Below are positions 1-5,645 of a DNA stretch of 5,694 nucleotides, piece by piece. The first letter of the stretch is position 1. Each line of letters opens with the position of its first letter. Both the position numbers and the translations under genes were made by a program. The DNA is from CAYGUK01 sp964352985. Lineage in GTDB: Bacteria > Pseudomonadota > Gammaproteobacteria > JAHCLG01. The stretch is taken from the NCBI GenBank assembly GCA_964352985.1, contig CAYGUK010000171.1, forward strand, positions 1 to 5,694. The letters are read 5' to 3'. Under the pieces are notes generated by a model that worked only from the letters and a program-made list of their open reading frames with translations, searched no databases and had not been told where the DNA came from.

Positions 1-110
1 GCACAGCTGACCATACCGCCAGTACAGGATTCCGCCGTTGCTAAAATCAAACTTTTATCGAGCAACACGAGACTCAATTGTGAGACTATTTTTTCAAACT
101 CATTAGTCAT
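1..110 (-). CDS. pncC: PncC / CinA C-terminal-type nicotinamide-nucleotide amidohydrolase, N-terminal fragment
   Basis: Partial gene; the reading frame runs off the left edge after 36 codons. The visible protein begins MTNEFEKIVSQL, and residues 25-32 read TAESCTGG, the signature of the CinA C-terminal (CinA_C) domain; Ser28 is the conserved serine thought to act in catalysis. Proteins of this family deamidate nicotinamide mononucleotide to nicotinic acid mononucleotide plus ammonia, recycling the NMN released by NAD-dependent DNA ligase; they act in the cytoplasm. The motif lies so near the N-terminus that this is the stand-alone form (about 165 residues in E. coli) and not full-length CinA, which carries a MoaB-like domain first. 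The ATG at 110-108 has a good Shine-Dalgarno seven bases upstream. It is divergent from mutS; in E. coli relatives pncC is followed by recA, which would lie outside the window. The family call is confident; the activity is inferred from the family. Confidence 0.88.
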   Translation of the reverse strand, partial: MTNEFEKIVSQLSLVLLDKSLILATAESCTGGMVSC

Positions 111-138
111 TTGCCATTCCTTCTAGTTACGCTATACT
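111..138 (+). promoter_or_regulatory. Predicted sigma70-type promoter of mutS
   Basis: TTGCCA at 111-116 (five of six matches to TTGACA) and TATACT at 133-138 (five of six to TATAAT) are separated by 16 bases. Transcription would start about six to nine bases after the -10 box, at roughly 144-147; A144 and A147 are the available purines. The mutS ATG is at 147, so the message would have zero to about three leader bases. The elements are read directly; promoter activity and start point are inferred. Confidence 0.65.
118..124 (-). promoter_or_regulatory. Ribosome binding site of pncC
   Basis: The minus strand reads AGAAGGA here, seven bases before the ATG at 110-108. The good match and spacing fix the pncC start. 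The site lies inside the spacer of the predicted mutS promoter on the opposite strand, so the pncC message must begin at or to the right of base 124, within or against the mutS promoter. Confidence 0.75.
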
Positions 139-146
139 CGCTCACC

Positions 147-2696
147 ATGGAGATAGTAGCTGATCAATCAACCAAACACACACCAATGATGCAACAGTAT
201 CTGCGCATTAAAGCAGAGTATCAAAACATGTTGCTATTTTATCGCATGGGTGATTTTTATGAATGTTTTTATAACGATGCATTACGCGCGGCAGAATTAC
301 TTAACATCACGTTAACCAAACGCGGCCAATCCAACGGCCAACCTATTCCGATGGCGGGTGTGCCCTATCATGCGGTTGATGGTTATTTAGCTAAATTAAT
401 TAAATTGGGTGAGTCTGTTGCTATTTGTGAACAAATTGGTGATCCCGCGACAAGTAAAGGCCCCGTCGAAAGACAAGTCACGCGAATTATTACACCAGGC
501 ACAGTGAGTGATGAAAATCTCTTAGAAGAAGATAAAGATAATTTAATCATCGCGATTGAAGGTAAAAAACACCACTACGGCGTCGCTATTTTAGATGTCA
601 CCAGTGGCCGCTTTAATCTGATGGAAGTTGATTCTGATGAAGCATTAGAAAGCGAATGCCAACGCCTGCAACCCGCCGAAGTATTAATTAACGAGCAATT
701 AAACATCGCTAATTTAATTCAACTTAAATACGCTGTTAAACGTAAAATTCCACTCGACTTCGATGAAAAAATTGCACGACGCACGCTAACAACGCATTTT
801 AAAACAAAAGATTTAAGTGCGTTTAATATCGATCATTTACCGTTAGCGATTGCAGCAAGTGGGTGTTTACTTGCTTATGTGCAAAACACACAACGCACAG
901 CATTACCACATATTCGCTCAATAAAAGCAGAAGTAAGACAAGATGCCATTATCTTAGATGCTGCAACAAGAAGTAATCTCGAATTAACTCAAAATCTCCA
1001 AGGTAAAAAAGCCAATACGCTTGCTAGTGTTATAGATAAAACCGCAACCGCCATGGGATCGCGATTATTAAAACGTCTAATTAATCGTCCGATTCGTGAT
1101 CGCGAAAAATTAATTCATCGCCAACAAGCTATCGCTGAAATTATTACATTAAATATTAATGAAACACTGCATAGCATATTAAAAGAGATCGGTGATATAG
1201 AACGAATTCTTGCTCGTGTTGCTTTAAAATCAGCACGGCCACGTGATTTAGCACAACTTGCCAAAGCACTGACGTTATTACCCGATTTAACAACAATTAC
1301 GAAACCCTGTAAAACACCGTTATTAAATATTTTACTGCAACATGCAAAACCCTTACCGGATATTGCAGAATTATTAAATTCAGCCATCATCGATAATCCC
1401 CCAGTGGTTATCCGTGATGGTGGCGTCATTAAACCCGGCTATGATAAAACGCTCGACGAATTACGTGATATTGCTGAAAATACCAGTGATTTTCTAATAA
1501 AACTTGAACAACAAGAAAAAAAGCGCACTGGATTATCTACCTTAAAAGTTGGCTTTAATAAAATTCATGGTTTTTATATTGAAATTTCTCGTGCACAATC
1601 TGATAAAGCACCAACTGATTATATCAGACGACAAACACTAAAAAACAATGAACGATTTATCACGCCTGAACTTAAAGAGTTTGAAGAAAAAGCATTAACG
1701 GCAAAAGCAAAATCACTCGCAAGAGAAAAACAACTTTATGATCAATTATTAGAAGAACTCCTCACAGTTTTACCAGAGTTACAACGTTTAGCCACCGCAT
1801 TAGCGACTATTGATGTATTAAATAATTTAGCCGAACGTGCGGCAACTCTCGAATGGGTAGCCCCCATGTTAGTCGACGATAATATTATTGATATCAAAGG
1901 CGGCCGTCACCCTGTTATCGAACACAGCCAAGAACAAAGCTTTGTTCCCAATGATTTAATTCTTAATCAACAACGTAAAATGTTATTGATCACAGGCCCT
2001 AATATGGGCGGAAAATCAACTTATATGCGACAAACCGCACTCATCGTTATCTTAGCGCATATCGGTAGTTTTATTCCGGCAAGTGAAGCCAAAATTGGAT
2101 CAGTCGATCGAATTTTTACGCGCATTGGTGCGCAAGATGATATTAGTAGTGGGCGCTCAACATTCATGGTTGAAATGACAGAAACAGCCAATATTTTGCA
2201 TAACGCGACTGCCGCTTCATTAGTGTTAATCGATGAAATTGGACGCGGGACAAGTACTTTCGATGGCATGGCTATCGCCTTTGCCACGGCAGATTTTCTT
2301 GCCCGTCAAATTCAATCAATGACTTTATTCTCCACTCACTTTTTTGAACTCACTTCACTTGCCGCGCAAAATAAACATATTGTAAATGTTCACTTAGATG
2401 CGACTGAGTATGAAGATCAAATTGTCTTTCTTCATACGGTTAATGAAGGACCCGCGAATCGCAGCTATGGGATTCAAGTGGCGAGTTTAGCCGGTTTACC
2501 AAAATCAGTTATTGCACAAGCTAAAAACAAGTTAACAGAGTTAACTACCGAGTCAACGCCAATTCTTAGCACTTATCTTACCGAAACACCAACGATTTCA
2601 TCACCGGCATTAGAAGAATTAGCTAAAATTCAACCAGATACTCTGACACCCAAACAAGCATTAGATAAACTCTACGAGTTAATCGACTTACTCTAG
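147..2696 (+). CDS. mutS: DNA mismatch repair ATPase MutS
   Basis: Complete MutS of 849 residues, against 853 in E. coli. As a dimer it recognises mispairs and small loops behind the replication fork and, on ATP binding, becomes a sliding clamp that recruits MutL. The mismatch-reading motif F37-Y38-E39 (E. coli Phe36 and Glu38) lies in domain I. Connector, lever and clamp domains follow to about residue 565. The ATPase domain has Walker A GPNMGGKST at 617-625 (Lys623), Walker B ending Asp696-Glu697 within DEIGRGTST, and the STHFFEL histidine near 731. The C-terminal LTPKQAL...LYEL helices resemble the tetramerisation segment. The ATG at 147 is chosen because the following residues line up with E. 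coli MutS through HTPMMQQYL. A TTG at 111 would also be open, but it forms the promoter -35 box and has no homologous residues behind it. The 147 start has no Shine-Dalgarno. Function is near certain; the exact start is probable. Confidence 0.97.
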   Translation: MEIVADQSTKHTPMMQQYLRIKAEYQNMLLFYRMGDFYECFYNDALRAAELLNITLTKRGQSNGQPIPMAGVPYHAVDGYLAKLIKLGESVAICEQIGDPATSKGPVERQVTRIITPGTVSDENLLEEDKDNLIIAIEGKKHHYGVAILDVTSGRFNLMEVDSDEALESECQRLQPAEVLINEQLNIANLIQLKYAVKRKIPLDFDEKIARRTLTTHFKTKDLSAFNIDHLPLAIAASGCLLAYVQNTQRTALPHIRSIKAEVRQDAIILDAATRSNLELTQNLQGKKANTLASVIDKTATAMGSRLLKRLINRPIRDREKLIHRQQAIAEIITLNINETLHSILKEIGDIERILARVALKSARPRDLAQLAKALTLLPDLTTITKPCKTPLLNILLQHAKPLPDIAELLNSAIIDNPPVVIRDGGVIKPGYDKTLDELRDIAENTSDFLIKLEQQEKKRTGLSTLKVGFNKIHGFYIEISRAQSDKAPTDYIRRQTLKNNERFITPELKEFEEKALTAKAKSLAREKQLYDQLLEELLTVLPELQRLATALATIDVLNNLAERAATLEWVAPMLVDDNIIDIKGGRHPVIEHSQEQSFVPNDLILNQQRKMLLITGPNMGGKSTYMRQTALIVILAHIGSFIPASEAKIGSVDRIFTRIGAQDDISSGRSTFMVEMTETANILHNATAASLVLIDEIGRGTSTFDGMAIAFATADFLARQIQSMTLFSTHFFELTSLAAQNKHIVNVHLDATEYEDQIVFLHTVNEGPANRSYGIQVASLAGLPKSVIAQAKNKLTELTTESTPILSTYLTETPTISSPALEELAKIQPDTLTPKQALDKLYELIDLL

Positions 2697-2698
2697 CC

Positions 2699-2727
2699 TT
2701 GACAAACATCCATAAAATGGGCACTAT
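2699..2727 (+). promoter_or_regulatory. Probable rpsT promoter
   Basis: A perfect TTGACA (2699-2704) starts two bases after the mutS stop. Seventeen bases on, CACTAT (2722-2727) keeps the most conserved -10 bases (A at position 2, T at position 6) but matches only three of six. A start near 2734 would give a leader of about 23 bases carrying the rpsT Shine-Dalgarno. The -35 is convincing and the -10 weak, so read-through from mutS may also contribute. Confidence 0.5.
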
Positions 2728-2744
2728 TTCCGGTTTTGACAAAC
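2699..2744 (+). repeat. 9-base direct repeat TTGACAAAC in the rpsT leader
   Basis: TTGACAAAC occurs at 2699-2707 and again at 2736-2744, 37 bases apart. The first copy contains the predicted -35 box. The second lies just before the Shine-Dalgarno GGAG at 2746-2749, with no -10-like sequence at a suitable distance after it. The repeat is exact; any role is unknown. Confidence 0.5.
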
Positions 2745-2745
2745 T

Positions 2746-2749
2746 GGAG
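2746..2749 (+). promoter_or_regulatory. Ribosome binding site deciding the rpsT GTG start
   Basis: GGAG lies seven bases before the GTG at 2757. It supports this non-ATG start over the in-frame TTG at 2736, which has no such site and would add seven residues absent from S20 proteins. Confidence 0.8.
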
Positions 2750-2756
2750 AAACACT

Positions 2757-3026
2757 GTGGCCAACAGTAAACAAGCAAAAAAACGTGCTCGCCAAGCAGC
2801 AAAACATCGTGAACATAACATGTCACTTCGTTCTGCCATGCGCACATCAATCAAGAAAGTGTTAAAAGCTATCGAAGAGAAAAATACCGATGCGGCTAAA
2901 GAAGCTTATAAACTTGCTGTTTCAAAATTAGATAGCATGACAGGCAAAGGCTTAATTCATAAAAATAAAGCTGCTCGTCACAAATCAAGATTAAACAAAC
3001 ACATCAAAGAATTAGCACAAGCTTAA
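2757..3026 (+). CDS. rpsT: 30S ribosomal protein S20
   Basis: Complete S20 of 89 residues (87 in E. coli). It is a primary 16S rRNA-binding protein of the small subunit, folding as a three-helix bundle that stabilises the lower body of the 30S particle. The N-terminus is rich in Lys and Arg (ANSKQAKKRARQ), and the family signature GLIHKNKAARHKSRL lies at residues 65-79. The start is GTG, set by a GGAG ribosome binding site and by alignment of ANSKQAKKR with E. coli ANIKSAKKR. The E. coli gene also uses a non-AUG codon (UUG), tied to S20 autoregulating its own translation; a weak GUG here may serve the same end, which is inference. The gene lies 60 bases after mutS with its own probable promoter and ends 14 bases before a hairpin. 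Confidence 0.97.
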   Translation: MANSKQAKKRARQAAKHREHNMSLRSAMRTSIKKVLKAIEEKNTDAAKEAYKLAVSKLDSMTGKGLIHKNKAARHKSRLNKHIKELAQA

Positions 3027-3040
3027 TTTTATTTATTTCT

Positions 3041-3074
3041 ATTCACTCCCCAACTTAATTGTGAGGGAGTGAAT
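3041..3074. terminator. Hairpin between convergent genes, probable bidirectional terminator
   Basis: ATTCACTCCC (3041-3050) pairs perfectly with GGGAGTGAAT (3065-3074), giving a 10-bp stem with a 14-base loop; CAA 3051-3053 and TTG 3059-3061 could extend it inside the loop. It begins 14 bases after the rpsT stop and, on the other strand, three bases after the stop of the membrane-protein gene. On the plus strand TATTTAT follows, a modest U-rich tail. On the minus strand the tail is A-rich, so termination from that side may be less efficient. Confidence 0.75.
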
Positions 3075-3077
3075 TAT

Positions 3078-3353
3078 TTATACCATTTTTTCTTTAAATG
3101 CTTTACGCTTTTTTTGCGTCACATTATAGATGCCGTAAAGACTAATTGACATCCAAAAGATTTCGATGATGACCGATGGTAAATTCCAAGAATAAATCAA
3201 AGAAAATAATAATAGGGAAGAACCAATTAAATTAAGTAAAGGATAAATGATTACGTCAGAACGCATCACACCTTTATTTAATAAAAAGTAAGTTACCAGA
3301 ATAAGTATCACACCAATGATACCTGCAGTTTGAGAAATAAAATGTATCGTCAT
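3078..3353 (-). CDS. Small three-helix membrane protein, CBU_0592-like family
   Basis: A 91-residue integral inner-membrane protein of unknown function. Three hydrophobic segments are visible at about residues 8-25, 33-54 and 59-77, followed by a basic tail (KKRKAFKEK, 81-89) that should lie in the cytoplasm. Residues 40-44 read LNLIG, followed by WNLPS at 56-60, a glutamate inside the third segment (Glu64), Trp67 and YG at 73-74. This pattern fits small membrane proteins I know as CBU_0592-like, whose role is not established. The ATG overlaps the oxygenase stop as ATGA (3353-3350). No proper Shine-Dalgarno precedes it, so translation probably depends on ribosomes finishing the upstream gene. 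It is last in the dusA operon and ends beside the shared terminator. It carries no catalytic motif, so scaffold, transporter subunit or stress protein are all open. Confidence 0.85.
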   Translation of the reverse strand: MTIHFISQTAGIIGVILILVTYFLLNKGVMRSDVIIYPLLNLIGSSLLLFSLIYSWNLPSVIIEIFWMSISLYGIYNVTQKKRKAFKEKMV

Positions 3354-4195
3354 TCTTTTACTAATCCAATTTTTCTTAATCTTTCCATCCGGTAATCATT
3401 CGCCGTATAGTCTTCTGATAATTTCACATTATCACGCGCGTGTAAAAATAAAGGCATCGATAAACGTGAACGTTTTCGCGCTTCACCAACAGGATTAACC
3501 ACACGATGAGTAGTTGATTTGTAATAATGTTCAGTTGCCATTTGTAACATATCTGCAGCATTCACCACTAAGTTACCATGATCAGTTGTAATATCAAGCC
3601 ATTTACCCGTTGAATCTTTTACTTGTAATCCGCTATCAGTAGCAGCAAGTAATAAAGTAATTAAATTAATATCTTCATGAGCCGCCGCACGCACCGCGCC
3701 TTCAGGCACATTATCGGGTAATGGTGGATAATGTAACATGCGAAATAATGTGCGAGGATTATCAACACACATTTCACTTAAAGGCATAGATAAACGCTGT
3801 GCAATATCTTTAGGCGTATGTTGCTCTACCCACTTCAGTAACAAACAGGCGATTTCATCGAGTTGATGATAAAGTTGTAATGTCGTTTCTGTAATAGATT
3901 TAGGTAATCTGCCCCAAGTGTAAACATGATAAAATTCTTTTAAATCAGGCACAGCATGACCTACTGCCGTTTCTGATTGCTCCGGTGGAAAATAACCATC
4001 TTGTTTTTCTTCATCGAATAAATAATCATATTTTTCATTTGAATTAAAAAATGCTTGCCACTCTTGATAAACGGAATTAACAATCTCTTTGTTAATAGGA
4101 TGATTTTTTAATACAGCAAATCCAGTATTTTTTAGTGAATTAGTAAATGCTTCACTTGCATCGTTGGCATTAAAATCAACGGTTAATACATTCAT
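3350..4195 (-). CDS. Fe(II)/2-oxoglutarate-dependent oxygenase, isopenicillin N synthase-like
   Basis: A complete 281-residue protein of the isopenicillin-N-synthase-like non-haem iron oxygenases, soluble and cytoplasmic by sequence. The N-terminal half, with TGFAVLKNHPI at residues 24-34, resembles the DIOX_N domain. The C-terminal double-stranded beta-helix carries the metal triad His173-x-Asp175 (in AHEDINLITLL) and His230 (THRVVNP), plus the co-substrate pair Arg244-x-Ser246 (RLS) typical of 2-oxoglutarate binding. All key residues are present, so an active enzyme is expected. Its substrate cannot be read from sequence; the fold includes hydroxylases, desaturases and ring-forming enzymes. 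The ATG at 4195-4193 is preferred because AAAAGGG lies eight bases upstream. An earlier in-frame ATG at 4231 would overlap dusA by 23 bases and has no visible ribosome binding site. It starts 13 bases after dusA and overlaps the next gene by four. No nearby gene suggests secondary-metabolite synthesis. Confidence 0.9.
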   Translation of the reverse strand: MNVLTVDFNANDASEAFTNSLKNTGFAVLKNHPINKEIVNSVYQEWQAFFNSNEKYDYLFDEEKQDGYFPPEQSETAVGHAVPDLKEFYHVYTWGRLPKSITETTLQLYHQLDEIACLLLKWVEQHTPKDIAQRLSMPLSEMCVDNPRTLFRMLHYPPLPDNVPEGAVRAAAHEDINLITLLLAATDSGLQVKDSTGKWLDITTDHGNLVVNAADMLQMATEHYYKSTTHRVVNPVGEARKRSRLSMPLFLHARDNVKLSEDYTANDYRMERLRKIGLVKE

Positions 4196-4203
4196 TCTTG
4201 TCA

Positions 4204-4210
4204 CCCTTTT
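4204..4210 (-). promoter_or_regulatory. Ribosome binding site of the oxygenase gene
   Basis: The minus strand reads AAAAGGG, eight bases before the ATG at 4195-4193, and overlaps the TAA stop of dusA (4211-4209). It decides the oxygenase start and would let ribosomes ending dusA re-initiate nearby. Confidence 0.7.
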
Positions 4211-5159
4211 AAATCCATGTTGATAATTCACTGGCGTTAAATTGTTTTTGCTGTTGCATGTGGCTTAATTGCCGGCGCCACATTTTCGCATCCTCTTCTC
4301 CTTTATACAACCCATAAAGCGGTGCGAGTAATCGCCCTAAGGGTTCGCCTTTTTTGAGTTGTTGTGTGATGTAATAAAAATAATGTGATAACACCGTTTT
4401 TCTTTCAATTAAGGGTTGTTGAAATAAAACTCGCTCACAATCTGTCAATAAATAGGGATTATTTAACGCAGCACGGCCAAGCATCACGCCATCAACAAAT
4501 TGCAAATGTGAGAGGACTTCTTCACGCGTTGTGATCCCACCGTTAATAATAATGTTCAGTTGCGGGAAATCATTTTTTAATTGATAGACTCGTTGATACA
4601 TTAAGGGCGGAATATCTCGATTTTCTTTCGGGCTTAATCCTTTCAGCCATGCTTTTCGCGCATGAATAATAAACGTATCAACACCACTCGTGATGATCGT
4701 ATCCACAAATTCACACAAAAACGCATAATCATCAAAATTATCGACACCTAATCGCGTTTTAATTGTGACTGGAATTGTCACGGCATCTCGCATCGCTTTT
4801 AAGCAAGTTGCGACTAGTTGTGCTTCTTTCATCAGACAAGCACCAAAACGACCTTGTTGAACTCGATCACTAGGGCATCCCACATTTAAATTAATTTCTT
4901 GATAACCCCATTGTTCACCGATTTTCGCACTTTGCGCTAAATCGTTTGGGTTGGAGCCACCTAATTGTAGAACCACTGGATTTTCTAGCGGATGAAAACC
5001 TAATAAATGCGATTTATCGCCGTGTAAAACAGCACCTGTTGTTAACATTTCTGAATAAAGCAAACAGTGGGGTGATAATAATCTCAAGAAATAGCGACAA
5101 TGCTTATCCGTCACATCCATCATTGGCGCCACACTCAGTAAGTGATTAATATTTTGCAT
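4209..5159 (-). CDS. dusA: tRNA-dihydrouridine(20/20a) synthase DusA
   Basis: A 316-residue flavoenzyme that uses NADPH and FMN to reduce uridine 20/20a in the tRNA D-loop to dihydrouridine, loosening the tRNA elbow. Conserved parts in order: the FMN-binding start SVAPMMDVTD (residues 9-18), LQLGGS (64-69), NVGCPSDRVQQGRFGACLM (92-110) with catalytic Cys95, the flavin-contacting Lys134 in TIKTRLG, His166 and Lys169 in IIHARKAWL, INGGI (205-209) and the phosphate-binding GR at 228-229. The RKAWL.GLSPKENR stretch and close match to E. coli DusA across the TIM barrel place it in DusA and not DusB or DusC. The ATG at 5159-5157 is the only sensible start: an in-frame TAA lies at 5165-5163. No Shine-Dalgarno is visible in the AT-rich leader. 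It is first in an operon with the oxygenase and membrane protein, and divergent from the exported-protein gene. Confidence 0.96.
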   Translation of the reverse strand: MQNINHLLSVAPMMDVTDKHCRYFLRLLSPHCLLYSEMLTTGAVLHGDKSHLLGFHPLENPVVLQLGGSNPNDLAQSAKIGEQWGYQEINLNVGCPSDRVQQGRFGACLMKEAQLVATCLKAMRDAVTIPVTIKTRLGVDNFDDYAFLCEFVDTIITSGVDTFIIHARKAWLKGLSPKENRDIPPLMYQRVYQLKNDFPQLNIIINGGITTREEVLSHLQFVDGVMLGRAALNNPYLLTDCERVLFQQPLIERKTVLSHYFYYITQQLKKGEPLGRLLAPLYGLYKGEEDAKMWRRQLSHMQQQKQFNASELSTWI

Positions 5160-5181
5160 TTTTTATATATTTAATCTGGTT

Positions 5182-5188
5182 TATAATA
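5182..5188. promoter_or_regulatory. Overlapping divergent -10 elements for dusA and the exported-protein gene
   Basis: On the plus strand 5182-5187 is a perfect TATAAT, about 33 bases before the ATG at 5221. On the minus strand 5188-5183 reads TATTAT, a five-of-six match about 24 bases before the dusA ATG. Both use nearly the same base pairs. Neither has a good -35: the plus side offers only a T-run at 5159-5164, the minus side CCTATC at 5211-5206. The 61-base gap must hold both promoters, so some arrangement of this kind is expected. Confidence 0.5.
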
Positions 5189-5208
5189 ATGGCCGTAGTT
5201 TAACAGAT

Positions 5209-5212
5209 AGGA
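5209..5212 (+). promoter_or_regulatory. Ribosome binding site deciding the start of the exported-protein gene
   Basis: AGGA lies eight bases before the ATG at 5221. The other in-frame ATG, at 5212, overlaps this site and has no ribosome binding site of its own, so 5221 is preferred. The choice removes three residues and leaves a more typical signal peptide beginning with M-K. Confidence 0.7.
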
Positions 5213-5220
5213 TGTCGAAC

Positions 5221-5622
5221 ATGAAACAATGTATGATACTTTTAGCCAGTTTAGCCTTATCAATTAGCGCCTTTGCAGAAACACCACAATTAGAACTCAA
5301 ACCACAAAATCCAACAATCACCGCTAAACAAGCTCAATATAATAAAGAAAAGAATGAACAATTTAAAAGAAATATGGCTTTAAAAAAATTTGAACGTAAA
5401 CAATTTATGCAATCCTTAACTGCATCACAACGCAAAGCTTATATGGAAAAAATGAAAACCATGCAAGCTGAATGGCAAAATTTATCTGCAACGGATCGCG
5501 CCTCATTTCAACTGGTGATAATGGAACAAAAAGCCAAATGGCTAAGCTTAAGTGAACAACAAAGAAAAAATATTATTACTCAATTAAAATCTGAATTAAG
5601 TCCATCCGATCAAAAACTATAA
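5221..5622 (+). CDS. Exported basic helical protein with three 22-residue LTxxQR-like repeats
   Basis: A 133-residue protein not assignable to a named gene. Residues 1-19 form a clear Sec signal peptide: Lys2, a hydrophobic core, and an A-F-A cleavage site before Glu20. There is no lipobox, so a soluble periplasmic protein is expected. The mature part has 21 Lys/Arg against 12 Asp/Glu, no cysteine, and looks almost wholly helical. Three in-register repeats start at Leu66 (LTASQR), Leu88 (LSATDR) and Leu110 (LSEQQR), exactly 22 residues apart, with tryptophans 85 and 107 at the same repeat position. The LTxxQR pattern recalls Spy/CpxP periplasmic chaperones, while the W..LS...R spacing recalls DUF3106 proteins; which family is right is not decided. 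If Spy-like, it would bind unfolded envelope proteins, which is speculation. It appears to be a single-gene unit, divergent from dusA. Confidence 0.85.
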   Translation: MKQCMILLASLALSISAFAETPQLELKPQNPTITAKQAQYNKEKNEQFKRNMALKKFERKQFMQSLTASQRKAYMEKMKTMQAEWQNLSATDRASFQLVIMEQKAKWLSLSEQQRKNIITQLKSELSPSDQKL

Positions 5623-5645
5623 AATATTTGATTAATTTTTGTAAC

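Noticed and set aside
111..146. In-frame TTG at 111 as an earlier mutS start, adding 12 residues.
   Set aside because: The extra residues do not resemble any MutS N-terminus, no ribosome binding site precedes the codon, and it coincides with the predicted promoter -35 box.
1115..1429. Open frame of 104 codons on the minus strand inside mutS.
   Set aside because: It lies fully antisense to conserved MutS core coding sequence, has no recognisable domain, and its composition is what a reversed AT-rich gene gives.
2021..2287. Open frame of 88 codons on the minus strand across the MutS ATPase region.
   Set aside because: Fully antisense to the strongly conserved Walker A to Walker B region; no family resemblance or ribosome binding site.
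2736..2756. In-frame TTG at 2736 as the rpsT start.
   Set aside because: S20 homologues begin at the residue encoded by the GTG at 2757, which has GGAG seven bases upstream; the TTG has neither support.
2623..2850. Minus-strand open frame spanning the mutS end and rpsT start.
   Set aside because: It covers two well-supported genes and the rpsT promoter on the other strand, and its residues show no domain pattern.
3350..4195. The oxygenase as evidence for a beta-lactam or other secondary-metabolite cluster.
   Set aside because: Isopenicillin-N-synthase-like folds are widespread in primary and unknown metabolism, and no peptide synthetase, tailoring or export gene is in the window.
4196..4231. 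Upstream ATG at 4231 as the oxygenase start.
   Set aside because: It would overlap dusA by 23 bases without a Shine-Dalgarno, while the ATG at 4195 has AAAAGGG at a suitable distance.
4946..5149. Plus-strand open frame of 67 codons inside dusA.
   Set aside because: Antisense to the conserved DusA N-terminal barrel, including the FMN-binding start; no ribosome binding site or domain.
5212..5220. ATG at 5212 as the start of the exported-protein gene.
   Set aside because: It overlaps the AGGA ribosome binding site that serves the ATG at 5221, and starting there makes the signal peptide less typical.
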